Positions 1-7,425 of a stretch of DNA of 64,000 nt are shown here, in pieces; position 1 is the first letter of the stretch, and each line of letters starts with the position of its first letter. Source of the DNA: Paraglaciecola sp030730205 (GTDB lineage Bacteria > Pseudomonadota > Gammaproteobacteria > Enterobacterales > Alteromonadaceae). The position numbers and the translations under genes are program-made. The stretch is from the NCBI RefSeq assembly GCF_052119645.1, contig NZ_JBGQOM010000002.1, forward strand, positions 583,737-647,736. The letters are read 5' to 3'. Under the pieces are notes generated by a model. It saw only the letters and a program-made list of their open reading frames with translations, made no database searches and was not told the origin of the DNA.

Positions 1-1832
1 TTAGGTGAAACGTTTCTCTTTTGTGGGTTAAATATTTGAGAAAACTCCTGATCAGTTCCATTTAAATAGGCAGAAATGGTTAGGTCGCGAGACTCAGAAA
101 TTTCGAAAGTAATGTCTATTTCACTACCTTTCAATAGGTCCTTTGTCAGTTTTTCACCATTAATTTCTAAGACACCTATCGGTTTGTTGCTCAGGGCATG
201 ATTGTCTGAAGAACCCTCAACAACCATTATTTTTAAAGAGCCATCAACACCGCCTTTTATAATAGTTTTTGCTACTTCAACGGTTCTTTTTGCCCTTGAA
301 GGCAAAATACTATTCTTTTCAAATATTTTTTCTAACTTAGTATCGTTGGTAGATAAGTCGTCTTTTACCAAACTAAGCTCATCTGGCAACATTTGTCCAG
401 CAACACTGTACCTGCCTTGAGCAATTTGAATTTGTTCATGGAGATGGTTAATTTTATTTCCATTTGAATCCAAAATAGTAAATTCGAAGATATTAAACTC
501 CCCCTCTCTAAGAGGTAATTCTTCGTTTATCCTAGCCGAAAGTGGTTTGATACCAGAATCGAAAATACCATTCGCGCTATGAATTCTATATGTCAGATCA
601 ACGATATCACCGTCAATTTTTGCAGCAAACAGCTCTTCAGAATCCTGTGTATTAGACACATAAGTTGCTTTTACCTTGATGTTCGCATTGTTATTACTCA
701 ATTTTTGACTTTGAATAACACTTTTAGTGCGACTCCCCGCATAATATGCAGCGCCAATAACAATTGCGTTTGTAGGGTCAATATCAGTATTTACTGGAAT
801 ATTCATAAGCTCTTGGACTTGCTTCCTAACAAAAGGAATGTAAGTAGAGCCTCCTACCATTAATACAAATTCTAAATCTTTAGGCTGCAAAGATTGTCTT
901 GTAAGAATGTTTTTAAGCTTCTTTGTTGTTTCTTCAATTCGATCTTTAATAAGACTTTCAAATTGAGATCGTGTAACCGAAATTGTACCTTCTAACTCTT
1001 CGCCTTCATCATCTTCAATTTGAAACTCAATTTCGGTCGATGAGTCAGAAGACAACTCTATTTTCGCAGTTTCAGCCGCATCTAAAAGTCTATACCAACT
1101 TTTTTCATGTTTTCCTGATGCGCTCTTCATCTCACCCAATAAGTCATCAAAGGAACCTTTTGTTTCAATATGTGGAACAAGAATTTTTTCTACGATTAAA
1201 GCGTCAAGATCTGTTCCACCAAAATAATTATCACCTTCATGGTCAATAACTGTTAGTTCTCCCTCAACTATTTTAACCAGAGCTACATCAAACGTACCAC
1301 CACCTAAGTCATATACAATCCATTGGCTATTTTTTAATTCAACCGAGCCGTCTTTATTAGCGTAGGCAAGGCTAGCAGCGATGGGTTCTTGCAGCAACAA
1401 AACCTCGTTTAAACCAGCCAACATACCTGCATCTTTAGTTGCGTTTGACTGAATCGTATCAAATGAGGCAGGAATAGTAATAACTGCGGAATCAACAATC
1501 TCCCCCGATTGCACAAATCCTTTCAATTCCTTTAAAACGAATGCGGAAAGTTCTTCTGGTGTTTTAGAACTATTAATAGAATCAATTTTGAAAGTTTCTG
1601 TTGTCCCCATTTTTCTTTTGAAACGACTCTTTACATTCTTAGGATCTTTGGTTGCGTAATCTCTGGCTTTATCTCCAACTAAAATCTTATCTTTTCGAAA
1701 TCCAACAATTGATGGCAAGCCCTCTTTATGGCCCCTTGGATTTTTAAATACTTGAACGACACCACTATTAAACTTGGCAATGAGTGAATTAGTTGTTCCT
1801 AAATCAATTCCAAAATTAATCATTTTTGACAT
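1..1832 (-). CDS. Hsp70 (DnaK)-family chaperone, 3' end cut by window
   Basis: The open frame runs from an ATG at 1832 to the window edge with no stop, so about 610 residues are visible and the C-terminus is missing. The N-terminus has the actin-fold phosphate-1 motif (INFGIDLGTTNS), then phosphate-2 (YDLGGGTFDVAL) and the adenosine motif (VLMVGGSTYIPF), so the ATPase domain looks intact. A beta-rich substrate-binding region follows. The ATG shares one base with the stop of the upstream GrpE-like gene (TAATG) and has an AAGGAAG ribosome site; a second in-frame ATG lies three codons on. It differs from housekeeping DnaK in context and divergence and is best read as an accessory, client-specific Hsp70. 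Any J-domain partner would lie off the left edge. Confidence 0.9.
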   Translation of the reverse strand, partial: MSKMINFGIDLGTTNSLIAKFNSGVVQVFKNPRGHKEGLPSIVGFRKDKILVGDKARDYATKDPKNVKSRFKRKMGTTETFKIDSINSSKTPEELSAFVLKELKGFVQSGEIVDSAVITIPASFDTIQSNATKDAGMLAGLNEVLLLQEPIAASLAYANKDGSVELKNSQWIVYDLGGGTFDVALVKIVEGELTVIDHEGDNYFGGTDLDALIVEKILVPHIETKGSFDDLLGEMKSASGKHEKSWYRLLDAAETAKIELSSDSSTEIEFQIEDDEGEELEGTISVTRSQFESLIKDRIEETTKKLKNILTRQSLQPKDLEFVLMVGGSTYIPFVRKQVQELMNIPVNTDIDPTNAIVIGAAYYAGSRTKSVIQSQKLSNNNANIKVKATYVSNTQDSEELFAAKIDGDIVDLTYRIHSANGIFDSGIKPLSARINEELPLREGEFNIFEFTILDSNGNKINHLHEQIQIAQGRYSVAGQMLPDELSLVKDDLSTNDTKLEKIFEKNSILPSRAKRTVEVAKTIIKGGVDGSLKIMVVEGSSDNHALSNKPIGVLEINGEKLTKDLLKGSEIDITFEISESRDLTISAYLNGTDQEFSQIFNPQKRNVSP

Positions 1833-2212
1833 TATTTTTCTTCCTTGTTTATAGATTTTGATTCAACTGATACGACACCTCTTTGAACTACCTGTGTCAA
1901 TCCTAACTGTCTATTTCCAAATAGAATGATGGGCTTAATAACATCTACAACAACTAAATTTTCAGTACTTTCACCAATAATATGAGCTTCTAAGTCATTT
2001 CGCGTATCCGTATATTTCTGCCCCATTGGATTTTCATAAAATATCTCCTGACCGTTTGCATCTTGAGACAATGAATCCTTTATTCGAGAAATATTTCTTG
2101 AAATTTTGTTGAAATCTTCGCTTCCATCCAATTTACGTTCAATTTCAAATAGTTGATTTAAAATAGTTAGTATTTTTTTATCTACAATAATTTCATTGCT
2201 AGTTGCTTTCAT
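1832..2212 (-). CDS. small GrpE-like protein (putative nucleotide exchange factor)
   Basis: A 126-aa protein. I start it at ATG 2212, one base after the stop of the TPR gene, rather than at a longer in-frame start at 2254 inside that gene. Residues 15-50 form a charged amphipathic, coiled-coil-like helix. The C-terminal half ends in a beta-type segment (GNRQLGLTQVVQRGVVSVES) that resembles the tail of the GrpE beta domain, where a glycine-rich loop precedes ...L.PA.V.V. GrpE exchanges nucleotide on Hsp70, and the next gene is an Hsp70, so context supports the call. It is shorter than classical GrpE (about 190-200 aa) and the similarity is faint. Alternative: an unrelated small partner of the TPR/Hsp70 pair. 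Confidence 0.55.
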   Translation of the reverse strand: MKATSNEIIVDKKILTILNQLFEIERKLDGSEDFNKISRNISRIKDSLSQDANGQEIFYENPMGQKYTDTRNDLEAHIIGESTENLVVVDVIKPIILFGNRQLGLTQVVQRGVVSVESKSINKEEK

Positions 2213-2213
2213 T

Positions 2214-4364
2214 TTATTCCCTGTCTTTACCGAGAAATAACAGCATAAATGCATTATTAACTTCTCTGATTTTTATAGCCGTCGAGATAGACGTGTTTTG
2301 CTTATCATAAATTGTTATCTGACCGTTTTTTGCTTCAGCCTTATAATTTCTCCATGAAATTTCCTTAATACTTGCAAATATTAGCCACCCACTCTCGAAC
2401 TGAACACCTTTTTTTGTCAGAGTCAAATTTCCAATTTGAACATTAATTCCTTTGTCTAAACTATCTTGTATTCTTGAAAGTACTAATGGCAAAAGATAAG
2501 TTAAGATAGCTGTCACAATACCATTGTTCATAGCCTCTGCGTTTTTGTCAGTTTCTAAGTAAGTATTTTGCAATGAAATATTAGAACCATTTATTGAAGT
2601 GAACGAATACAAAGAATCATTCGAAATAACATTGTTCTCACGGGTTAACAAAGTTCCCCACCTCAATGAAGTTAAATCTTTAGTAGATATGAAGCTATTT
2701 CCTCTTGTTACACCTTTCTCGGTTATTGAAAACGGTTCTTTTTTTGAGCCAACAACCAAATGAACTTCATCTTCTTTTTTTCGAGCAATAATATCTTCAA
2801 TAGCTTGAACGTCTTCCTCTATTTTTTGTTTAAACATCTCTGATTTAAATTCAAATAAATTAGTAAGTTCAATAATCTTTTTAGATAACTCAGCATCGTC
2901 ATGTTGATTACAACAATCAATTGCTAAGTCTCTTATGCTTCTGACAGCTTGATCTTGCTGTTCCCAAAAATATGACGGCAATAAATTGAGAATACGAAGT
3001 AAACCGCTGTATTCAAAAACTTCCCTAATGTCTTCAATAGATATTTTAAGAACATCTGACTTTTGTTCCAAAGATTCAAATGCAGATAACATTATATTTA
3101 ATTCTTTCTTGGCAGATTTGAAACAGTCTTCGTTATATTTCGATTCTACCCATCTCCTGCCATCTAAAAGCACTTCAATAACAAAGAAGTATCTTTTCCT
3201 TATTGCTGTAGCTAAAACTCTATCGAATTGAATGCTGAAAGGTTCACTTAACCAAGCCTTAAAGTTGCTACTAACATCATCAAGTATTTTTATAAGTTCG
3301 ATTGGAGACTCATTCATATCAACACAAAAGTGTTGATGCTCACCTTTTGATAAAAATTTTAACAATGGCTTATTATTAAACACTAATGCATGAAACTTTC
3401 GTTTAGCTTCATCGTGCAGTTCATCACATATTTTTATAGCCTGAGACTTGCCAACTTTAAGACCATCTAGCCAAAATATTTCGCCATCTTCTAGCTCAAT
3501 TTCTTGTATCAAACGTTTTCGAAGTTTTTGTGATTTTTTGAAATCAAATTCTTGGGTAAGATCAATGGAATCTTCCCAATTTAATAACTCGAATGGATTT
3601 AAATATATGTCGTAATAAAAATTATCATCTAATACAGTGGTACATGTATTATTTGCATCCTCAGCCAAATCAAGAAGTCTGGGTAATAACTCAGAAAGTC
3701 TTTCTTCAACATTACTTGTCAATACGTTTCTCGCAAGTGCTATCCGCCAAATATCAATAGCATCAGCGTCTTGTGATACCTCAGTATGATTAAAAACTAG
3801 TCCCAAATTAAAAAGACTCATACCAGATGGGTCAGATACGTTCCTCTCCCAAATTTTAATTGCTTCAAAAAAGTTCTTAGTACTGAAGTGCAAAATCCCT
3901 AAACGATTCAATTGATGAGTGGTTAATCCTTCTAATTCGTCAATTTTATTTAAAATAGCAATTTCTTTGTATTTTTCTGAGTTGTCGTTTGAATCATTAA
4001 GTCTATAAATAGTACTTAATGATGTCAGAGCGGAAAGGTGGCTGGGTTCTATTTCTATTGCTCTTTCGAATGCAATTACTGCTTCTTCATCTACTTCATT
4101 TTCATAATATTTTTGTAAAATCGCCCCCCATCTAGCCCAGCCATTAGCAAAATTGGGGGCTAATTCAATTACTTGTGAGGCAGATTCATAAGCATCATAG
4201 AGCTGATTTAAGGCGAAGTGGCTTAAAGTTAAAAACCACCAAGCCTCAGGTTTTTCTGGATCAATATTTTTAGCTTCATTTGCTGCTTCAATAGAGTCAA
4301 AATAGTTACCTTCTCGATAGTTTTTTTTTGCTTTTTCAATTAGTGCATCGAGGTCGTAATCCAT
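2214..4364 (-). CDS. TPR-repeat protein with a C-terminal PH-like region
   Basis: A 716-aa cytoplasmic protein with no signal peptide. Residues 1-250 are a row of tetratricopeptide repeats (helix pairs such as AWWFLTLSHFALNQLYDAYE). The middle 270-520 is alpha-helical and charged with no motif I know. The last 170 residues are beta-rich (ITEKGVTRGNSF, LTLTKKGVQFESGWLIF, ISWRNYKAEAKNGQITIYD), resembling bacterial PH-like domains. ATG 4364 follows an AAGGA box by eight bases. It is first in a three-gene operon with the GrpE-like and Hsp70 genes. TPRs often dock chaperone tails, so an adaptor presenting clients to the Hsp70 is a reasonable inference; no catalytic motif is seen. Confidence 0.8.
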   Translation of the reverse strand: MDYDLDALIEKAKKNYREGNYFDSIEAANEAKNIDPEKPEAWWFLTLSHFALNQLYDAYESASQVIELAPNFANGWARWGAILQKYYENEVDEEAVIAFERAIEIEPSHLSALTSLSTIYRLNDSNDNSEKYKEIAILNKIDELEGLTTHQLNRLGILHFSTKNFFEAIKIWERNVSDPSGMSLFNLGLVFNHTEVSQDADAIDIWRIALARNVLTSNVEERLSELLPRLLDLAEDANNTCTTVLDDNFYYDIYLNPFELLNWEDSIDLTQEFDFKKSQKLRKRLIQEIELEDGEIFWLDGLKVGKSQAIKICDELHDEAKRKFHALVFNNKPLLKFLSKGEHQHFCVDMNESPIELIKILDDVSSNFKAWLSEPFSIQFDRVLATAIRKRYFFVIEVLLDGRRWVESKYNEDCFKSAKKELNIMLSAFESLEQKSDVLKISIEDIREVFEYSGLLRILNLLPSYFWEQQDQAVRSIRDLAIDCCNQHDDAELSKKIIELTNLFEFKSEMFKQKIEEDVQAIEDIIARKKEDEVHLVVGSKKEPFSITEKGVTRGNSFISTKDLTSLRWGTLLTRENNVISNDSLYSFTSINGSNISLQNTYLETDKNAEAMNNGIVTAILTYLLPLVLSRIQDSLDKGINVQIGNLTLTKKGVQFESGWLIFASIKEISWRNYKAEAKNGQITIYDKQNTSISTAIKIREVNNAFMLLFLGKDRE

Positions 4365-5064
4365 TACTTTTTTCCTTAATTATTCTAGTCATTTTGGGGC
4401 ACGATTAGTTGCATTCTAATGGCAGCTTCGCATTGATTTACAATATAAATCAACTTTTTTTATAACTTTTTACCCAATTGCTGAATTGAATCAAAACGGC
4501 TTCACCATTGCGTTGAAAAAGTGATCCACTTAATTGTAAGTTCAAGCCAGTATTAACGTTAGTTCAAGTTATCAATTGTGGATCAATGTTTGATGTAAAT
4601 ACCATCTAAAACTAGATCGCTTTTTGGTGCTAAAAAACACATTAAGGATTTATCTACCCTGATACATATTGATAAAAGTAGTTTCAACGCTGCCGAAAAC
4701 CTTTAAGATTTTGTTGTCAACTTCTCGTTTAGGTTCCTGATCAATATCAGATATAAGTAGTTGAATTCTGAGCTTGATGAGAATAACTCACCTATTCTCA
4801 TCAGAAATGATGCAATTATGATGAGAATAGAGAATGAGAACACTTTGTAGCAATAAAACTTATCCCCAGTAAGATTAAAATCAGCTCAACTCGAACATTC
4901 GCTTGGTAATAAAAAAGCTCCATCAACAACATCACATGACGGATAACTATCTTTTAAAACAACGATAGCGACTAAAATATGGTCAAATATTAGAACACAT
5001 AATAATTAGTAAAATTTCAATACTTCAAAGTAAAAGCTTGGTGGTCAAACGAAGGAACTGCAAA
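4365..5064. other. 700-bp intergenic region between divergent genes
   Basis: No credible gene is visible. The stretch is AT-rich and separates the leftward chaperone operon from the rightward release-factor-like gene, so it must hold at least one promoter in each direction. The only strong structure is the TGATGAGAATA repeat set at 4775-4829. A 10-mer, AAACTAGATC, at 4609-4618 recurs beside gcvP. Confidence 0.6.
4775..4829. repeat. three copies of TGATGAGAATA, two inverted
   Basis: TGATGAGAATA at 4775-4785 is followed after seven bases by its exact reverse complement at 4793-4803, and a third direct copy lies at 4819-4829. The 11-bp perfect inverted pair plus a phased extra copy looks like a repressor or activator operator in a divergent promoter region. 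A terminator is less likely because no T-tract follows on either strand. Confidence 0.6.
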
Positions 5065-5271
5065 ATGAATGAAGATGAATTAGAAAAAAATACTTGTGAA
5101 TCGCTTTATGATCCACCTGTAGGTGCTCATATTGGCGTAGAAATCACCCATAAACCCTCCAACATTACTGTTCGCAATATAGATAAGCGAACTCAATTTG
5201 CTAACAAAGTCGAAGCTATCGAAAAACTGAAGTTTGAACTATTAGCTCTCAACTGTAGTAACTCAGACTAG
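5065..5271 (+). CDS. mini RF-1-domain-like protein lacking GGQ
   Basis: A 68-aa protein. ATG 5065 is chosen because AAGGA sits eight bases upstream; a longer frame from 5038 lacks this. Residues 20-63 read like the second half of the class-I release factor domain: VEITHKPSNITVRN, then KRTQFANKVEAIEKLKFEL, matching the family pattern of V(R)ITH.PTGI followed by RSQ..NK..A...L...L. The peptidyl-tRNA hydrolysing GGQ loop that should precede it is absent (PPVGAHIG stands there). It therefore probably binds ribosome or RNA without hydrolysis, or is a degenerate fragment. It is the only rightward gene in this part of the island. Confidence 0.55.
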   Translation: MNEDELEKNTCESLYDPPVGAHIGVEITHKPSNITVRNIDKRTQFANKVEAIEKLKFELLALNCSNSD

Positions 5272-5321
5272 TTCTGAAATTAGGTTCAAGGTATGTTTTG
5301 GATGTTGCACCTTGAACAAGA

Positions 5322-5768
5322 TCAAGCAAAGTCACAAAATTTCATTGTTTCTAAGCATAACTTTACTTGATGCCTACCAAAGGACGTATCTAATAGATCT
5401 TCTGGTTTATTATTCTCAAGGGCGGGAATTGGGGTATTTAGCCACTCTGCAATCATATCGCTATCGTTGTTAAAAAAGCGACGTAGTTCAACCCATAGCG
5501 TAGAAAGATCGTAAACATCATCCGTCTGTTTTTTCGATAGCTTACGTCTAAAAAGTTTTGAAAAATTGGCATTATCGGAGCCTACCGTTTTTATTATTAT
5601 AGACTTAGGTACATTTTTACATATTGATTTCAATATAGCGCCTGATGCACCTTCGCTCATCATAAAAACAAGATCTGACATAGCAATGAATAAATCAGGC
5701 TCGTTTTCACCCTCAAATCTTGAGATAAGTAACTTATCGAGCGGCTGAACTGTTTGAAATTGGCTCAC
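5322..5768 (-). CDS. DUF2384 (MbcA/ParS/Xre-type) antitoxin-like protein
   Basis: A 148-aa protein. Its last 60 residues fit the toxin-binding domain of Xre/MbcA/ParS antitoxins: a helix with an acidic-residue/WLNTPIPAL pattern, then KPEDLLDT...GRHQVKLCLETM..CDFA, against the family's ALRWL.TPNPALGG.TPLELL....G...V...L..I..G.F. The N-terminal 80 residues are unfamiliar and contain no obvious Xre helix-turn-helix. In known systems the partner is a RES-domain NADase toxin encoded next door; none is present. It may be an orphan antitoxin or a domain reused for regulation. Confidence 0.55.
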   Translation of the reverse strand: MSQFQTVQPLDKLLISRFEGENEPDLFIAMSDLVFMMSEGASGAILKSICKNVPKSIIIKTVGSDNANFSKLFRRKLSKKQTDDVYDLSTLWVELRRFFNNDSDMIAEWLNTPIPALENNKPEDLLDTSFGRHQVKLCLETMKFCDFA

Positions 5769-6067
5769 TGATCTTCCCCTATCTATGTAAACTTTTACTT
5801 AGAAACCTAAGCAAGTTCGGCAACTGTCACTCTTAGACCCGCTTTTGGCACAACGTTGACTGTAGATTAGATAAAGAGCACTTACTTTTAAATGTCAGAT
5901 CAAGCCTAAGCTACATCTAAACTGAATGTTAACACCTAAATCATAGCCAGTTTAGTAACTGGCTGATGTTCTAACTACGACAAAATCGCTCGTTAATTAG
6001 ACCGACACGATCCCTTGGTAATCACACCTATTAAGTAAACCGTATGATCAGGTAGTTGACTTTAGGA
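5769..6067. other. intergenic region with one hairpin
   Basis: No gene seen. The one clear structure is an 8-bp perfect inverted repeat, AGCCAGTT-tagt-AACTGGCT, at 5945-5964, about 100 bases after the stop of the leftward 86-aa gene. It lacks a T-run, so it is a weak terminator candidate at best. Confidence 0.5.
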
Positions 6068-6328
6068 TCAGGGCTTGATTTGTATACCCCTGTGCTTTAT
6101 CCATGCCCTGGCAAGCTCATCAAAGCGTTTCGCGGGAATTTCGACAACAAGTTGAGACCTGACTTTAACACCGTTGCTTGCTTCACTGCTGATGACAAAG
6201 TCAGTTGGATTTGCTATCTGAATCGTCGCTGGATTGGGGTTAACCTCATTTGCTGTATAGTCATAAGAGCACTCTTGATACAAACTAGCTCCGTAATCAT
6301 GATTCGATACCCACGCTTTTGTACTCAT
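6068..6328 (-). CDS. hypothetical 86-aa protein
   Basis: I do not recognise the family. The start ATG 6328 follows AGGTGG about nine bases upstream. The protein is soluble, with a beta-like middle (KVRSQLVVEIPAKRFDELARAWIKHRG) ending in a basic helix. An overlapping rightward frame over the same bases has no ribosome site and is treated as a shadow. It is the last of four short leftward genes downstream of, and possibly cargo to, the Tn7-like operon. Confidence 0.5.
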   Translation of the reverse strand: MSTKAWVSNHDYGASLYQECSYDYTANEVNPNPATIQIANPTDFVISSEASNGVKVRSQLVVEIPAKRFDELARAWIKHRGIQIKP

Positions 6329-6431
6329 TATGTGACCACCTGATTCTGGTTGATTGCACAGAGGAAAAATAGCAAGGCCAGCTTTTCTTTGTTGCCTGTG
6401 GCTTGCAAAAATTTTCTATAAAGTCGCTTTT

Positions 6432-6692
6432 TCAAAGATCTACAATCACTCTATTTTCTATAAATGGAATTGTGATCGGCCCTAGTGAGCTGCTGAGATA
6501 GGACCTATCTTTCATGTATTTTTTTCTTTGTCTTTTGTTTTTCTTCAGAAATTTTGCTACTCGCTGCTGATGCGCCTTTTGGCCTATTAGCTTGAATTCT
6601 CTAACCGTTTGATAAGCGTCTAGTTCAGAATTTATTTGAACTATTGATCCAGATAAAACAGCTGACTGACTTAAGTGGCGTTCCAATTTCAT
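6432..6692 (-). CDS. hypothetical basic 86-aa protein
   Basis: Unrecognised. The ATG at 6692 is taken as start; a TTG at 6713 would add seven residues, and neither has a good ribosome site. A very basic stretch about two thirds along (KFLKKNKRQRKKYMKDR) suggests nucleic-acid or ribosome binding. It lies between the small DUF2384 gene and the 86-aa gene on the same strand. It could also be a fragment of a decayed gene. Confidence 0.4.
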   Translation of the reverse strand: MKLERHLSQSAVLSGSIVQINSELDAYQTVREFKLIGQKAHQQRVAKFLKKNKRQRKKYMKDRSYLSSSLGPITIPFIENRVIVDL

Positions 6693-6752
6693 ATCTTGAA
6701 ATTGCTTCGTCAATTTCCGTTTGTTTTTTGATGTTATTAAACGTTTTATAAC

Positions 6753-6950
6753 TTACGCAAACCCACCTAGCTCTATTGCATCTAAGTAGTCATTTACTGC
6801 TTCATAATAGCCATGTTCAACTGCATGTTTAGTTGTGCTGCCTAGTGCTGGAATAAACTCTTGGTCAAACCATTTTTGAGCATTTTCTCGGCTACCTGCC
6901 CACTTCGTCACTCTGCCAAGTATCAATTGCGTTTGCTCATGTTCGTCCAT
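6753..6950 (-). CDS. 65-aa DUF2384-like antitoxin-domain protein
   Basis: The whole protein is one short domain: RENAQKWFDQEFIPALGSTTKHAVEHG, then YEAVNDYLDAIELGGFA, which fits the C-terminal Xre/MbcA/ParS toxin-binding fold (W...F..PALG..TP.E....G....V.D.L..IE.G.FA). No helix-turn-helix is present. ATG 6950 has an AGGTGG box four bases upstream and starts two bases before the stop codon of the 80-aa gene region ends its spacing (gap eight bases), so the two are likely co-translated. This is the second DUF2384-type protein within 1.5 kb. Confidence 0.55.
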   Translation of the reverse strand: MDEHEQTQLILGRVTKWAGSRENAQKWFDQEFIPALGSTTKHAVEHGYYEAVNDYLDAIELGGFA

Positions 6951-6958
6951 TTGACCAC

Positions 6959-7201
6959 CTATAAATTTACGAGATGATTTTCAAAGATTAATGCGCTTGT
7001 CAGACATCTGTAGCTCTTGTTATTGCAACAATAGAGGTAGGTATACTCATTACCTTCAATAGATAAAAAGACTCTACTTTCGACTGGCACACCTTTTTCG
7101 CCATGAAAGCTTACAATGGACAATGTTTCGAACAGGCTAATGCCTTGGCTAGTTAGTAGTTCGACTGATTTGGTTATTAAGGCGTACTCAACTTTGATCA
7201 T
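6959..7201 (-). CDS. hypothetical 80-aa protein
   Basis: Unrecognised. It contains a beta-like core (RVFLSIEGNEYTYLYCCNNKSYRC) with a CC...C cluster. ATG 7201 follows GGAG by six bases. It leads a short operon with the 65-aa DUF2384 gene. The position, directly upstream of an antitoxin-like gene, is where a partner gene would sit, but nothing in its sequence identifies it as a toxin. Confidence 0.5.
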   Translation of the reverse strand: MIKVEYALITKSVELLTSQGISLFETLSIVSFHGEKGVPVESRVFLSIEGNEYTYLYCCNNKSYRCLTSALIFENHLVNL

Positions 7202-7299
7202 ATTTTTCTCCGTTGGGAGAAAATTATCAATAAAGTGAATGGTTTAGAAGGATTGTTTTATTCTCAGCTTGTGAACATATAGTCTTTCACAAAAGAACG

Positions 7300-7313
7300 T
7301 GATAACGTTATCA
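7300..7313. promoter_or_regulatory. 14-bp perfect palindrome, operator candidate
   Basis: TGATAACGTTATCA is self-complementary across all 14 bases. It lies about 100 bases before the start of the 80-aa gene and 113 bases beyond the tnsD stop, in a 224-bp gap. A regulator of the small-gene operon, possibly one of its own products, could bind here. No experimental link. Confidence 0.45.
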
Positions 7314-7425
7314 AAGGAAAACTTAAGTGCATGATTTCATTAATATTAACTTAATTAATCATCAAGCAAAACTTGAACATTTGGTAAAAATCACAAAAAT
7401 AAACATCTGATTTATATGTGCATAT

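Noticed and set aside
6056..6343. 95-aa rightward frame
   Set aside because: It lies almost wholly over the leftward 86-aa gene, which has a proper AGGTGG ribosome site, and it has none.
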